Numbered from the stretch's first letter, positions 43,675 to 52,486 are shown. The stretch: DNA of 64,000 bases from Clostridia bacterium (GCA_017516745.1 JAFXBF010000001.1:114520-178519), one strand, 5' to 3'. Program-made: numbers and translations. The notes: generated from the sequence alone by a model not told the origin.

Positions 43675-43703
43675 TTGAAAATATGAATTCGTTGTGATAT
43701 ATT
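43675..43703 (+). promoter_or_regulatory. Promoter of the endonuclease/phosphatase-family gene
   Basis: TTGAAA (43675-43680), 17-bp spacer ending TGA (extended -10), TATATT (43698-43703). The two divergent -35 boxes form one palindrome, TTTCAA-GA-TTGAAA. Confidence 0.7.
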
Positions 43704-43721
43704 GAGCAATAGGTGATAATT

Positions 43722-44432
43722 ATGGAACTTAAAATTATGAGCTACAATGTTCTGCATTGTGAAAACTACATAACGAAAAAAATTGATTTTGATGCCTTCG
43801 CAAATGTAATAAAAACGAGCGGTGCCGATATAATCGGACTCAACGAAATAAGAGGAAAGGGGATAATTCCCGGCTATACTGCGCAGGCAAAAGCTCTTGC
43901 AGAAAGGTTGGGCTATCACTTTTATTTCGCCCGTGCAATTTTTGTTCGTGGCACATCTCCCTACGGAAATGCCTTGCTTTCACGCTATCCGATTAAATCT
44001 GCCGAAACTGTTATGATACCCGACCCCGAAACCAGAAACGGTACGCATAATTACGAAACACGCTGTGTTTTAAAGGCTCAGATTGATGTTGAGAGCGGCT
44101 TAAACGTGCTCGTAACTCATTTTGGCTTGAATTCTGAAGAGCAGGTAAATGCGGTGAAAACCGTCTGCGATATTCTGCCGTCAGAGCGTTGTGTGCTGAT
44201 GGGCGATTTTAACGCTGCTCCCGAAAACCCCGTGCTTGAAAGTATAAGAGATCGTATGTACGACACTGCTGCTCTTTTTGATTGTGATAAGCTGAGCTTT
44301 CCGTCAGACAAGCCCGAAATTAAAATAGATTATATGTTCACAAGTAAGGATATTGATGTGCTTTCAGCCGATATTCCCGAAATTGTTCTGTCCGACCACA
44401 GACCGTATATTGCCGAGATAACTCTTAATTAA
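43722..44432 (+). CDS. Endonuclease/exonuclease/phosphatase family protein
   Basis: About 236 residues covering the whole fold. Active-site residues are visible: Asn in SYNVLHC, Glu in GLNEIRG, Asp and Asn in MGDFNAAPENP, and the final Asp-His in LSDHRPY. The family includes DNA-repair nucleases, sphingomyelinases and phosphatases; there is no signal peptide, and the substrate is open. ATG 43722 follows AGGTGAT. Confidence 0.88.
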   Translation: MELKIMSYNVLHCENYITKKIDFDAFANVIKTSGADIIGLNEIRGKGIIPGYTAQAKALAERLGYHFYFARAIFVRGTSPYGNALLSRYPIKSAETVMIPDPETRNGTHNYETRCVLKAQIDVESGLNVLVTHFGLNSEEQVNAVKTVCDILPSERCVLMGDFNAAPENPVLESIRDRMYDTAALFDCDKLSFPSDKPEIKIDYMFTSKDIDVLSADIPEIVLSDHRPYIAEITLN

Positions 44433-44473
44433 ATTATTGTTCATCGGTTTTACATCTAAACTGTAATTTTATA

Positions 44474-44502
44474 TTGTTATTTGTCAGATTTTGTTGTATA
44501 AT
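44474..44502 (+). promoter_or_regulatory. Promoter of the E2-like acyltransferase gene
   Basis: TTGTTA (44474-44479), 17 bp, TATAAT (44497-44502). A small hairpin CCTGTT/AACAGG (44506-44524) follows, its 3' arm touching the GGGGAG Shine-Dalgarno. Confidence 0.6.
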
Positions 44503-44538
44503 ATTCCTGTTTTTATAGAACAGGGGAGATGCAGAAAA

Positions 44539-45483
44539 ATGACATTCAAAGAGTATATGGCAGGTGCGCTTACAAAGCCTATGGATGGCGACAGCGTAGA
44601 ATATTTCAAAATAAAGGGCAGGGTATCGGGTAACGTTCTGACAAACGCCCAGCAGAATATCCCTGCAGGCGGCTATAATTACGAGGCGGATATAACAAAA
44701 TTCTGGGAAGAATTTCAGAAGCTGAAAAAGGAATGTGACTATAAGCTTTCTTTCAATACGCTTATGATGCGTGTGCTTGCCGAGGGTCTCAAGGTTGCAC
44801 CGAGACTCAATGCACATATGGATTACCGTCCGCTTTCTTCAAGCGGCAGGCTTATCATCAAGAAGCATATTGATATTGCAATGCCCGTGCTCCTTGAAAC
44901 CGGCGAAACCTTCCCGATAAAGGTGCGCAATGTCGAAGAAATGAACCTCAAGGAGCTTCAGGCAGAAATAGACAGAATGCTTGAAACCCTCAAAACAACG
45001 GACGTTGACAGAGTGCTTTTCGATGTAATTTTACAACGTATAATCGGTTTTATCTGCAAGGGTAAGCTTCGCCAGACAGCCGCACAGATTTATACGGGCT
45101 ACTGCGGCAAATTCAAGGTTGCCAAGCTTTCGGGGCTGTTTGAGCACGCAGACCGTGATACTTCCAAATCATTACAGATGTATGAGCTCAACGAAGGCTC
45201 TGTCTGCCTTACCAACCTCGGCACACTTTCCAAGGGTCTTGCAGGCAACATTACATACGCACCCATTCTCTATCCGCAGGTCTTTATTATGGCTATATGC
45301 TCTATGCAGGATAAGGATTACGTCTTCCGCAACGAAAAGGGTGAGGTTGATATCGGTACAAAGAAAGTTCTGCCGATTAACCTTATGTTTGACCACAGAA
45401 TAGGCGGCTTTGCGGATGTTGTGCCCTTTATTAAGAAGCTCGACGAAATTTTTGCCAACCCCGAGGTAATCAGAGAGTGGTAA
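44539..45483 (+). CDS. Stand-alone 2-oxoacid dehydrogenase E2-type acyltransferase domain, active site altered
   Basis: About 314 residues matching the catalytic domain of lipoyl acyltransferases (chloramphenicol-acetyltransferase fold), without lipoyl or E1-binding domains. The active-site His is present in MFDHRIGGFAD, but the Asp-Gly of the usual DHRxxDG is replaced by Gly-Phe. LTNLGTL and VLPINLMFDHR fit the family end. No E1 or E3 gene is near. It may be an acyltransferase with another donor, or a non-catalytic relative. ATG 44539 follows GGGGAG. Confidence 0.8.
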   Translation: MTFKEYMAGALTKPMDGDSVEYFKIKGRVSGNVLTNAQQNIPAGGYNYEADITKFWEEFQKLKKECDYKLSFNTLMMRVLAEGLKVAPRLNAHMDYRPLSSSGRLIIKKHIDIAMPVLLETGETFPIKVRNVEEMNLKELQAEIDRMLETLKTTDVDRVLFDVILQRIIGFICKGKLRQTAAQIYTGYCGKFKVAKLSGLFEHADRDTSKSLQMYELNEGSVCLTNLGTLSKGLAGNITYAPILYPQVFIMAICSMQDKDYVFRNEKGEVDIGTKKVLPINLMFDHRIGGFADVVPFIKKLDEIFANPEVIREW

Positions 45484-45540
45484 CGGATTTTGAAATAAGA
45501 GAAATGACTGTAAAAAAATATTTTTAACGGAGTGATTGTT

Positions 45541-46185
45541 ATGGCAAAACGAATTCTTTTTCAGGGTGATTCGATTACCGATTGCGACAGAAGACGTAGT
45601 GATTATTATCACCTCGGCTTAGGCTATCCCCACCTTATCAAGGCTTCTCTCGGCTTTGAGTGTCCCGGCGAATATGAATTTATTAACCGTGGTGTAAGCG
45701 GCGACAGAATTGTTGATTTGTATGCACGCATCAAGGCTGATTTTATTAATCTCAAGCCCGATTACGCAAGTATTTATATCGGCGTAAACGACACTTGGCA
45801 CGAAATTAACGACGACAACGGCGTTGATACGGCCAAGTTTGAAAAAATTTACACAATGCTTATCGAGGAAATTAAGGAAGCCTGCCCCGAAACCAAGTTT
45901 ATGCTTATTGCACCTTTCGTTCTTGAGGGAAGCGGCTCCTGCAATACCGAAGAGAAGCCCACTAAGTTTAATACCTTCAGAGAAGATGTTGCACAGAAGG
46001 CAGCCGTAGTAAAACGAATTGCAGAAAAGTTTGACCTTGCTCTTGTTGAGCTTCAGCCCGCTTTCGACGAGGCTTGCAAAAAGGCACCTGCTTCTTACTG
46101 GACGGGTGACGGTGTTCATCCCGGTGAATGCGGTCACGAGCTTATAAAGCGTCTCTGGCTGGAAGCATTTGAAAAAATCAAGTAA
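45541..46185 (+). CDS. SGNH/GDSL-family hydrolase (esterase, possibly carbohydrate deacetylase)
   Basis: About 214 residues. Block I Ser in LFQGDSITDC, block II Gly in RGVSGDRI, block III Asn in YIGVNDTWH, and block V Asp/His in GDGVHPGECGH: a complete SGNH set. No signal peptide, so cytoplasmic. With GH35, GH78 and the GNAT/GH109-like fusion nearby, removal of acetyl groups from imported sugars is a reasonable guess. It follows the E2-like gene by 57 bp. ATG 45541 has ACGGAG upstream. Confidence 0.9.
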   Translation: MAKRILFQGDSITDCDRRRSDYYHLGLGYPHLIKASLGFECPGEYEFINRGVSGDRIVDLYARIKADFINLKPDYASIYIGVNDTWHEINDDNGVDTAKFEKIYTMLIEEIKEACPETKFMLIAPFVLEGSGSCNTEEKPTKFNTFREDVAQKAAVVKRIAEKFDLALVELQPAFDEACKKAPASYWTGDGVHPGECGHELIKRLWLEAFEKIK

Positions 46186-46202
46186 AACATAATAAACAAA
46201 AC

Positions 46203-46241
46203 TTAAGGCTTGCCGAAATCAATCGACAAGCCTTAACTTTT
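46203..46241. terminator. Bidirectional terminator between SGNH hydrolase and rarA
   Basis: A 10-bp stem, TTAAGGCTTG/CAAGCCTTAA, with a 14-base loop, then CTTTTTATTT on the plus strand and GTTTTGTTT on the minus strand. Confidence 0.85.
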
Positions 46242-47503
46242 TATTTCTTGATTTTGTCCCAATAAGCCTTTGCCGCCTGCTCGTTTTTGTTTTCGCCGTA
46301 CTCGTAATATGTTCTGTTTTTGAGTGCGTCGGGCAGGTACTGCTGCTTGACCCAGCGGTTTTCGTAATCGTGAGGGTATTTGTAAAACTGACCCTTGTGG
46401 TCGTTGTCCTCACCGTCAAAGTGCTTGTTCTGTAATGTCCTGGGAATCGGGCCGTTTTTGCCGTTTCTGATGTCTGATAATGCCGAATCAATGGCTGCGT
46501 AGGCCGTGTTCGATTTCGGTGCGGTTGCAACAAGTATAACTGCATTGGCAAGCGGAATTCTTGCCTCGGGCATACCTACCTGTAAAGCGGTGTCAACAGC
46601 CGCCTTTACTATCGGTATAAGCTGGGGATAGGCGAGGCCTACATCCTCGTTGGCACAAACGAGCAAACGCCTGCATGCGGAGGGCAGGTCGCCTGCTTCA
46701 AGCAGCCTTGCAAGGTAGTGTATAGCCGCATCGGGGTCGGAGCCACGCATCGATTTCTGGTAAGCGGAAACAATGTCGTAGTGCTCGTCACCCTCTTTGT
46801 CGTATTTGAAAGCGCTTCGTTGTGTAAGCTGTTCGGCAATTTCAAGCGTAACTATGCGTTTGTTGTCAACGGTCTTGCTTGCCATTGCGCAAAGCTCGGC
46901 GGAATTCATAGCCTTTCTCACGTCACCGCCGCAGCCGCAGGCAATGTGGCGCACAACACCGTCCTCAAGCTCGAATTCCATACCGCCTTCTTTAGCAAGA
47001 AAGTCGAAAGCACGCATTACGGCAGGCTCAATTTCTTTGGGCTCAACGCTTTTGAATTCAAAAACGGTTGAACGGCTGAGCACGGCGTTATACACATAAA
47101 AATACGGGTTTTCCGTTGTAGAAGCAATAAGCGTAATCGAGCCGTCCTCAATATATTCGAGCAAGGTCTGCTGTTGCTTTTTGTTGAAATACTGAATTTC
47201 GTCAAGGTATAACAGCACTCCGTTTATTGCCGAAAGAGTCTGCGACTGTGCAATTATCTCTTTTATATCGGCGGTGGAGGCAGTAGTGCCGTTTAGCTTG
47301 CAGAAGTATTTGTTCGTGCGCTTTGCAAGAATTTCGGCAAGCGTTGTTTTACCCACACCCGACGGGCCGTAGAAAATAAGGTTGGGCACTTCGCCCGAAT
47401 CTATAATGCGCCTTAGCGCCTTGCCGGGGCTAAGTAAATGCCTCTGCCCGACCATATCGTCAATTGTCTGCGGTCTGAGCCTGTCCGCAAGCGGATTTCG
47501 CAT
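46241..47503 (-). CDS. rarA: Replication-associated recombination protein A (RarA/MgsA AAA+ ATPase)
   Basis: 420 residues. ADRLRPQTIDDMVGQRHLL is the family N terminus; Walker A is GPSGVGKTT, Walker B LYLDEIQYF, sensor 1 STTENP. The C-terminal MgsA tetramerisation domain includes YQKSMRGSDPDAAIHYLARLLEAGD. It acts at stalled replication forks. A single-gene unit with its own promoter. Confidence 0.96.
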   Translation of the reverse strand: MRNPLADRLRPQTIDDMVGQRHLLSPGKALRRIIDSGEVPNLIFYGPSGVGKTTLAEILAKRTNKYFCKLNGTTASTADIKEIIAQSQTLSAINGVLLYLDEIQYFNKKQQQTLLEYIEDGSITLIASTTENPYFYVYNAVLSRSTVFEFKSVEPKEIEPAVMRAFDFLAKEGGMEFELEDGVVRHIACGCGGDVRKAMNSAELCAMASKTVDNKRIVTLEIAEQLTQRSAFKYDKEGDEHYDIVSAYQKSMRGSDPDAAIHYLARLLEAGDLPSACRRLLVCANEDVGLAYPQLIPIVKAAVDTALQVGMPEARIPLANAVILVATAPKSNTAYAAIDSALSDIRNGKNGPIPRTLQNKHFDGEDNDHKGQFYKYPHDYENRWVKQQYLPDALKNRTYYEYGENKNEQAAKAYWDKIKK

Positions 47504-47547
47504 AGTATCACTTCCTTTATTTCAACAAACTGTAATTTGCTGAAATC

Positions 47548-47576
47548 ATTTTACATTATATTAATTCGTTTTTCAA
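47548..47576 (-). promoter_or_regulatory. Promoter of rarA
   Basis: Minus-strand TTGAAA (47571-47576), 17 bp, TAAAAT (47548-47553). Confidence 0.65.
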
Positions 47577-47649
47577 GTGCTTATCAACTGTAAAGTAATA
47601 ATACACAAAATAATTCCTAAACATAAATAATAATTCTAAAAAATATAAG

Positions 47650-47678
47650 TTGTAATTATTTCCTTTATGCTGTATAAT
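47650..47678 (+). promoter_or_regulatory. Promoter of the cysteine synthase gene
   Basis: TTGTAA (47650-47655), 17 bp, TATAAT (47673-47678). No T-box or S-box lies between it and the gene. Confidence 0.7.
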
Positions 47679-47687
47679 CTAATCTGT

Positions 47688-47706
47688 TGCACTATGACAA
47701 AGTGCA
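47688..47706. promoter_or_regulatory. Inverted repeat just after the cysteine synthase promoter
   Basis: TGCACT-N7-AGTGCA begins about 10 bp after the -10 box, at the expected transcription start. It is a candidate operator for a cysteine or sulfur regulator. Confidence 0.45.
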
Positions 47707-47749
47707 GAATAGTATGTAAGTATTAAACCGTTTCAGAGGTGTATATATA

Positions 47750-48676
47750 ATGGTTTGCAACAATATTCTTGAGGCGATGGGGGATACACCCATTATCCGT
47801 CTTTCCAATATGGTTGATGAGGATTGTGCCGAGATTCTTGTTAAATTCGAGGGTCTCAATGTCGGCGGCTCAATCAAAACAAGAACGGCATACAATATGA
47901 TTCTTGCCGCTGAAAAGCAGGGTCTTATTAATAAGGATACTGTCATTGTCGAGCCCACAAGCGGCAACCAGGGCATAGGTCTTGCTCTTGTCGGTGCTGT
48001 AAAGGGCTATAAGACAAAGATTATTATGCCCGACTCCGTAAGTGAGGAACGCAGAAAGCTTGTCAACCAGTACGGTGCAGAAGTTATCCTTGTTCACGAT
48101 GCAGGCAACATCGGCGCTTGTATCGAAGAGTGTCTCAATCTTGCTTTAAAGATGCAGGCAGAGGACGAAAATGTCTTTGTACCGCAGCAGTTTGAAAACC
48201 CTGCAAACGTTGAAATTCAGCGCAACTGCACGGGCGTTGAAATCCTCAAGCAGGTAAATGCTCCCATTCACGGCTTCTGTTCGGGCATCGGTACAGGCGG
48301 AACGATTACGGGTATCGGCGAAACATTAAAGCAGGCAAACCCCGATATCGAAATATGGGCTGTCGAGCCCGAACACGCCGCAATTCTTTCGGGCGGCTCA
48401 ATCGGCACACATGTTCAGATGGGTATCGGTGACGGACTTATTCCCGCTATTCTCAACACCGAAATTTATAACGATATCTGCATAGTCAAGGACGAGGAAG
48501 CTCTGCAGACCTCAAAGGATTTAGCTTCTAAAGAAGGCATTCTCTGCGGTATTTCAAGCGGTACAAATGTTGCCGCCGCAATCCGCCTTGCAAAGAAGCT
48601 CGGCAAGGGTAAAACGGTTGTAACCGTCCTTCCCGACACGGCAGAGAGATATTTCTCAACACCGCTTTTTAACTGA
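47750..48676 (+). CDS. cysK: Cysteine synthase-family PLP enzyme
   Basis: 308 residues of fold-type II PLP enzymes. The PLP Lys is in GGSIKTR; O-acetylserine sulfhydrylases usually have GGSVKDR. The substrate loop is PTSGNQG where CysK normally has TSGNTG. The PLP phosphate loop GIGTGGTITG and C-terminal GISSGTN are typical. CysE is encoded in the same window, so O-acetylserine sulfhydrylase is the best call, but the Asp-to-Thr and Thr-to-Gln changes leave room for a related beta-replacement. AGAGGTG Shine-Dalgarno; monocistronic with its own terminator. Confidence 0.85.
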   Translation: MVCNNILEAMGDTPIIRLSNMVDEDCAEILVKFEGLNVGGSIKTRTAYNMILAAEKQGLINKDTVIVEPTSGNQGIGLALVGAVKGYKTKIIMPDSVSEERRKLVNQYGAEVILVHDAGNIGACIEECLNLALKMQAEDENVFVPQQFENPANVEIQRNCTGVEILKQVNAPIHGFCSGIGTGGTITGIGETLKQANPDIEIWAVEPEHAAILSGGSIGTHVQMGIGDGLIPAILNTEIYNDICIVKDEEALQTSKDLASKEGILCGISSGTNVAAAIRLAKKLGKGKTVVTVLPDTAERYFSTPLFN

Positions 48677-48692
48677 ATATAAATTTGTATGT

Positions 48693-48736
48693 AAACCGTC
48701 TTAATGAGGAATTATCCTTGTTAAGGCGGTTTTTTG
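48693..48736 (+). terminator. Terminator after cysK
   Basis: A 12-bp stem (AAACCGTCTTAA/TTAAGGCGGTTT, one G-T pair), 16-base loop, then TTTTTTG. Confidence 0.85.
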
Positions 48737-48799
48737 TTTGTAATAATCCTTTGTCCTCACTCATAGATATATACAGATACTTTTGAAGGTGAGGTAAAA

Positions 48800-50326
48800 A
48801 TGATGGATTTTAATGTTGAAAAGCAAAACCTGTCCTCTTGCCGTGTTATTCGGGAGGCAAAAGCCGAGCAGAGTGTGGATTGTGATATCACTCTGCCCGA
48901 TTACTGTTGCGATATAAAAAGTGTGCTGTGCTGTGAGGTTGAACCGGGTGTAACAGCAGTTGATATCACGGGCAACCGCATAACCGCCGTCGGCAATGCA
49001 ACGGTAAAGCTTATCTATGTCGGCGATGATGACAGAATTTCCTGCTTTGAGCAGTCCTGTCCGATTAACAAATATGTTGAAATGAGCTCACTCCCCGAGG
49101 ACAGTACTATGCTTGTCACGGCCAAGACGAGCTATGTCAACTGCCGTGCCGTCAGCCCGAGAAGAATGGATGTCCACGGCTGTATCGCCATAGTTTTTTC
49201 TGCTCTGTGCTGTGAAACCTCTCAGGTTGTAAGCTCCGCTTCGGCTCAGGGAATTCAGCTTAAGCAGCAGCCTGTGCAGACCTGCAATTCTCTGGGCTGT
49301 GCATCAAAACTCTTTCAGATGAGTGAGGTTATTCCTTTGCCCGAGGGTGTACAGAGTGCCAAAAGCATTTTGCATGCCCACGCTCTGCCTGTTATTACGC
49401 AGACCAAAAATGTCAGCAACAAAACGCTGATCAAAGGCGATTTGCAGTTATCTGTTACCCTTTGCTCGCAGGAAGGTGAAGTCACCAAAACCGAACACAC
49501 TATGCCCATCAGCCAGATTGCGGAGCTTCAGGGGATTGATGAAAACAGCCTTTGCGATGTGCGCCTTTCGGTTTCTTCGCTTGATGTGCAGTTGAAGCCT
49601 GACGAAAGCGGCGAAATGCGCCGAATTGATGTTGCGGCCTGTATTTGTGCCGTTGTGCGTGGATATTCAAAGGTTTCTGCGGTGCTTTTGTCGGACGCTT
49701 TTTCAACGGTAAACGAGCTCGAATTGCAAAAGGACAGCGTGTGCGAAGAAGGACTCGCCGCCGTGCTTGACGAAACCTTTGTAAATTCCGCCGAGCTCGA
49801 TTTTTCGGGTGCGGCTGTCGGCAGAGTGCTTGATGCGTGGTGTACGGATTTGACCTGTGTCAATTCCTTTGCCGATTCACAGCTTGATTTAAGCGGTGCG
49901 GTTACTGTCTGTGTGCTATATACGGATGCGGAAGATAAGCCCTGCTTTGCACGCAGAAGGGTGGATTACCGTCATAAAACCGATATCAATGCCGATACGC
50001 AGGATATCAGCTACGAGCCGAATATCTGTGTAAGCGGTGTAGCTGTGAGCGGTAAGGGCACACAGCTTAACGCACGTATTCAGTTCAACACTTCGGGCTG
50101 TGTTTTCACACGCGAAAATCACCTTGCCGTTACCGATATAACAGAATCGGGAGAAAAGAGTAAGGATAATCTTTCCGCTATCACCGTGTATTTTGCCGAT
50201 AAAGGCGAAAAGCTCTGGGATATTGCAAAGCACTTCGGCACTTCTGTTGATGCCGTCAGCCGACGAAATGCGTTAAGCGGCGAAGCCCTGCACGACGATA
50301 CCATGCTCATCATACCCCGAAGCTGA
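48800..50326 (+). CDS. sipL: SipL-like spore coat assembly protein (DUF3794/SPOCS repeats plus LysM)
   Basis: 508 residues. SPOCS/DUF3794-type beta-rich repeats cover about 1-450; the N-terminal DCDITLPDYCCDIKSVLCCE is characteristic. A C-terminal LysM domain (about 458-506: VYFADKGEKLWDIAKHFGTSVDAV...) ends the protein. In Clostridioides difficile, SipL binds SpoIVA through its LysM domain to build the coat on the forespore; spoIVA is the next gene here, 18 bp on. It is unusually rich in Cys (about 20). AGGTGAGG Shine-Dalgarno before two consecutive ATG codons. Confidence 0.88.
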   Translation: MMDFNVEKQNLSSCRVIREAKAEQSVDCDITLPDYCCDIKSVLCCEVEPGVTAVDITGNRITAVGNATVKLIYVGDDDRISCFEQSCPINKYVEMSSLPEDSTMLVTAKTSYVNCRAVSPRRMDVHGCIAIVFSALCCETSQVVSSASAQGIQLKQQPVQTCNSLGCASKLFQMSEVIPLPEGVQSAKSILHAHALPVITQTKNVSNKTLIKGDLQLSVTLCSQEGEVTKTEHTMPISQIAELQGIDENSLCDVRLSVSSLDVQLKPDESGEMRRIDVAACICAVVRGYSKVSAVLLSDAFSTVNELELQKDSVCEEGLAAVLDETFVNSAELDFSGAAVGRVLDAWCTDLTCVNSFADSQLDLSGAVTVCVLYTDAEDKPCFARRRVDYRHKTDINADTQDISYEPNICVSGVAVSGKGTQLNARIQFNTSGCVFTRENHLAVTDITESGEKSKDNLSAITVYFADKGEKLWDIAKHFGTSVDAVSRRNALSGEALHDDTMLIIPRS

Positions 50327-50344
50327 TAAAAGGAGGAACAAAAA

Positions 50345-51823
50345 ATGGAACAGAAGAACATTTATAACGATATTGCCGCAAGAACAAACGGCGATATTTA
50401 TATCGGCGTTGTAGGCCCTGTAAGAACGGGTAAATCCACCTTTATCAAGCGGTTTATGGATGAGCTTGTTCTGCCGAATATAAGCGATACCGCTAAGCGT
50501 GAGCGTGCTACCGACGAGCTTCCGCAGTCAGCCGCAGGCAGAACGATAATGACAACAGAGCCGAAATTCATTCCCGAGGAAGCGGTCGGAGTAACGCTTT
50601 CGGGCGGAGTAAAAATCAAACTCCGTATGATTGACTGTGTCGGCTACATAGTGCCGGGTGCGCTCGGATATATCGAAAACGAACAGCCCAGAATGGTTAA
50701 AACGCCTTGGTTTGACAAGGAAATTCCGTTTAATATGGCGGCCGAAATCGGAACAAAAAAGGTTATTGACGAACATTCCACAATAGGTCTTGTCGTTACG
50801 ACGGACGGCAGTATCGGCGATATTTCAAGGGAAGAATATGCCGAAGCGGAAAAAAGAGTGGTTGATGAGCTCAAAGCCCTCGGCAAACCCTTTGTCGTGC
50901 TTCTTAACTGTGTTGACCCCGATTCAGCCAAATCGCAGCAGCTTTCAAAAGAACTGATAAACAGCTACGGTGTGCCCGTAATTGCAATCAACTGCAAAAC
51001 CGTGGCTGAAGACGAGATAAAAGAAATACTCCGTCAGGTGCTCTTTGAGTTTCCGATTAAGCAGGTCGGTGTCAATCTGCCGGGCTGGATGATGAGCCTT
51101 AATTCGGGTCACCCCGTGCGCACGGGCATTGATTCTGCCGTTGCCTCTGCCGCATCAAAGCTCAAGCGTGTGCGTGATGTGCCTGCGTTTGCAAAGGAGT
51201 TAAGCGATTGTCCGTACCTTTCCGCAGTAAAAGTAGGGGAAATGGATCTTGCAACGGGCAGTGCTACCGTCAGCGCACAGACTGACCCGTCACTCTTCTT
51301 TGAAACATTGAGTGAAGTCACGGGTACAAAAATCAGCGGTGAACAGGCGTTGATGGATGAAATGATTTCCCTCAACAAAACAAAAAGAGCCTACGAGAGG
51401 CTCAAGAATGCACTTGATGAGGTTGAAGCGACGGGCTACGGTATTGTTATGCCGTCAATCGAGGAATTGACCCTCGAAGAGCCCGAAATTATGAAGCAGG
51501 GCGGCAAATACGGCGTGCGTCTGCGTGCTTCCGCACCGTCTGTTCATATGATGCGTGCAAATATCACAACAGAGGTTGCACCGATAGTCGGCTCCGAATC
51601 GCAGAGCGAGGAGCTTGTCAGCTACCTGCTTAAAGAATTTGAAGAAGACCCGATAAAAATCTGGCAGTCCAATATCTTCGGCAAATCCCTCAGCGAGCTT
51701 GTAAACGAAGGGCTTCACAACAAGCTTTGCCGTATGCCGGGCGAAGCAAGAATGAAGCTGCAGGAAACGCTCGAAAAGGTGATAAACGAGGGCTGCAGCG
51801 GCCTTATCTGTATTATTCTTTAA
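50345..51823 (+). CDS. spoIVA: Stage IV sporulation protein A, coat morphogenetic ATPase
   Basis: 492 residues. Walker A is GVVGPVRTGKSTFIKRF and the following region RTIMTTEPKFIPEEAV and DCVGYIVPGALGY is the usual SpoIVA ATPase core. NCVDP stands in for a guanine/adenine recognition motif. The C-terminal third mediates coat assembly and ends in SGLICIIL, close to the membrane-targeting ends of this family. It polymerises around the forespore with ATP hydrolysis. AAAGGAGGA Shine-Dalgarno. Confidence 0.97.
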   Translation: MEQKNIYNDIAARTNGDIYIGVVGPVRTGKSTFIKRFMDELVLPNISDTAKRERATDELPQSAAGRTIMTTEPKFIPEEAVGVTLSGGVKIKLRMIDCVGYIVPGALGYIENEQPRMVKTPWFDKEIPFNMAAEIGTKKVIDEHSTIGLVVTTDGSIGDISREEYAEAEKRVVDELKALGKPFVVLLNCVDPDSAKSQQLSKELINSYGVPVIAINCKTVAEDEIKEILRQVLFEFPIKQVGVNLPGWMMSLNSGHPVRTGIDSAVASAASKLKRVRDVPAFAKELSDCPYLSAVKVGEMDLATGSATVSAQTDPSLFFETLSEVTGTKISGEQALMDEMISLNKTKRAYERLKNALDEVEATGYGIVMPSIEELTLEEPEIMKQGGKYGVRLRASAPSVHMMRANITTEVAPIVGSESQSEELVSYLLKEFEEDPIKIWQSNIFGKSLSELVNEGLHNKLCRMPGEARMKLQETLEKVINEGCSGLICIIL

Positions 51824-51833
51824 ATTATACTCG

Positions 51834-52292
51834 TCACCCTATCGTTTTGAATTTTTCGGTCTGAGCGACAGCGAGTGCATCACAGCGCTCGTTTTCGCTG
51901 TGGCCGTTGTGTCCCTTTATCCAGCAGAACTCAACCTCGTGCTTGGAAAGCTCTGACAGCAATTCGTCCCAAAGGTCGGCATTAAGTGCCGGCTTTTTGT
52001 CTTTTTTAATCCAGTTGTTTTTCTTCCAGCCTTCTGCCCAGCCCTTTGTAATTGAATTAAAAACATACTGCGAGTCGGTTGTTATTTTAACTCGGCAGGG
52101 GTATTTGAGTGCCTTCAGCCCTTCAAGCACGGCGGTTATTTCCATACGGTTGTTGGTGGTTTCCTTTGCACCGCCCGAAAGCTCTTTTTCGATTGCGCCA
52201 AAGCGCAGTATCGTTCCCCAGCCGCCCGGACCGGGGTTGCCTGAGCATGAGCCGTCTGCAAAAAGTTCAACAAATTTAAGTTCGTTACTCAT
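51834..52292 (-). CDS. rnhA: Ribonuclease HI
   Basis: About 152 residues. Catalytic acids: Asp in [16 protein letters not shown], Glu in [12 protein letters not shown], Asp in ITTDSQYV, and the final His/Asp in [16 protein letters not shown]. Removes RNA from RNA-DNA hybrids. ATG 52292 is chosen over an upstream TTG. It ends 10 bp from the convergent spoIVA stop, with no terminator between. Confidence 0.96.
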   Translation of the reverse strand: MSNELKFVELFADGSCSGNPGPGGWGTILRFGAIEKELSGGAKETTNNRMEITAVLEGLKALKYPCRVKITTDSQYVFNSITKGWAEGWKKNNWIKKDKKPALNADLWDELLSELSKHEVEFCWIKGHNGHSENERCDALAVAQTEKFKTIG

Positions 52293-52325
52293 AATCAATC
52301 ATCCCGAATAAAATTTCTGTTTGCT

Positions 52326-52354
52326 ATTCTATCATTTTAATTTGCAGATTGCAA
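52326..52354 (-). promoter_or_regulatory. Promoter of rnhA
   Basis: Minus-strand TTGCAA (52349-52354), 17-bp spacer ending TGA, TAGAAT (52326-52331). A perfect TATAAT at 52370-52375 on the plus strand may belong to the divergent gene, but its -35 spacing from TTGCAA would be only 15 bp. Confidence 0.55.
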
Positions 52355-52356
52355 CC

Positions 52357-52404
52357 TTAAGGTGTCGAGTATAATTCGGATTCTAATTTTATTCGCCACC
52401 TTAA
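52357..52404. repeat. Long inverted repeat between rnhA and the phosphohexomutase-like gene
   Basis: TTAAGGTG (52357-52364) and CACCTTAA (52397-52404) pair across a 32-base A/T-rich interval that contains the plus-strand TATAAT. It is adjacent to the rnhA -35. It could be an operator pair or a leader hairpin. Confidence 0.45.
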
Positions 52405-52486
52405 CGATTAATTTTAACTGATTTTGTCAATGATAATTCAAGAGAAGACCTGTACATAACAAAGCTTAAACTCAAAGGAGATAAAA

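Noticed and set aside
48760-48799. Sigma-E type promoter before sipL-spoIVA
   Set aside because: TATACAGAT at 48770-48778 resembles a sigma-E -10, but no matching -35 lies 13-15 bp upstream. Sporulation control is expected from function, not shown by sequence.
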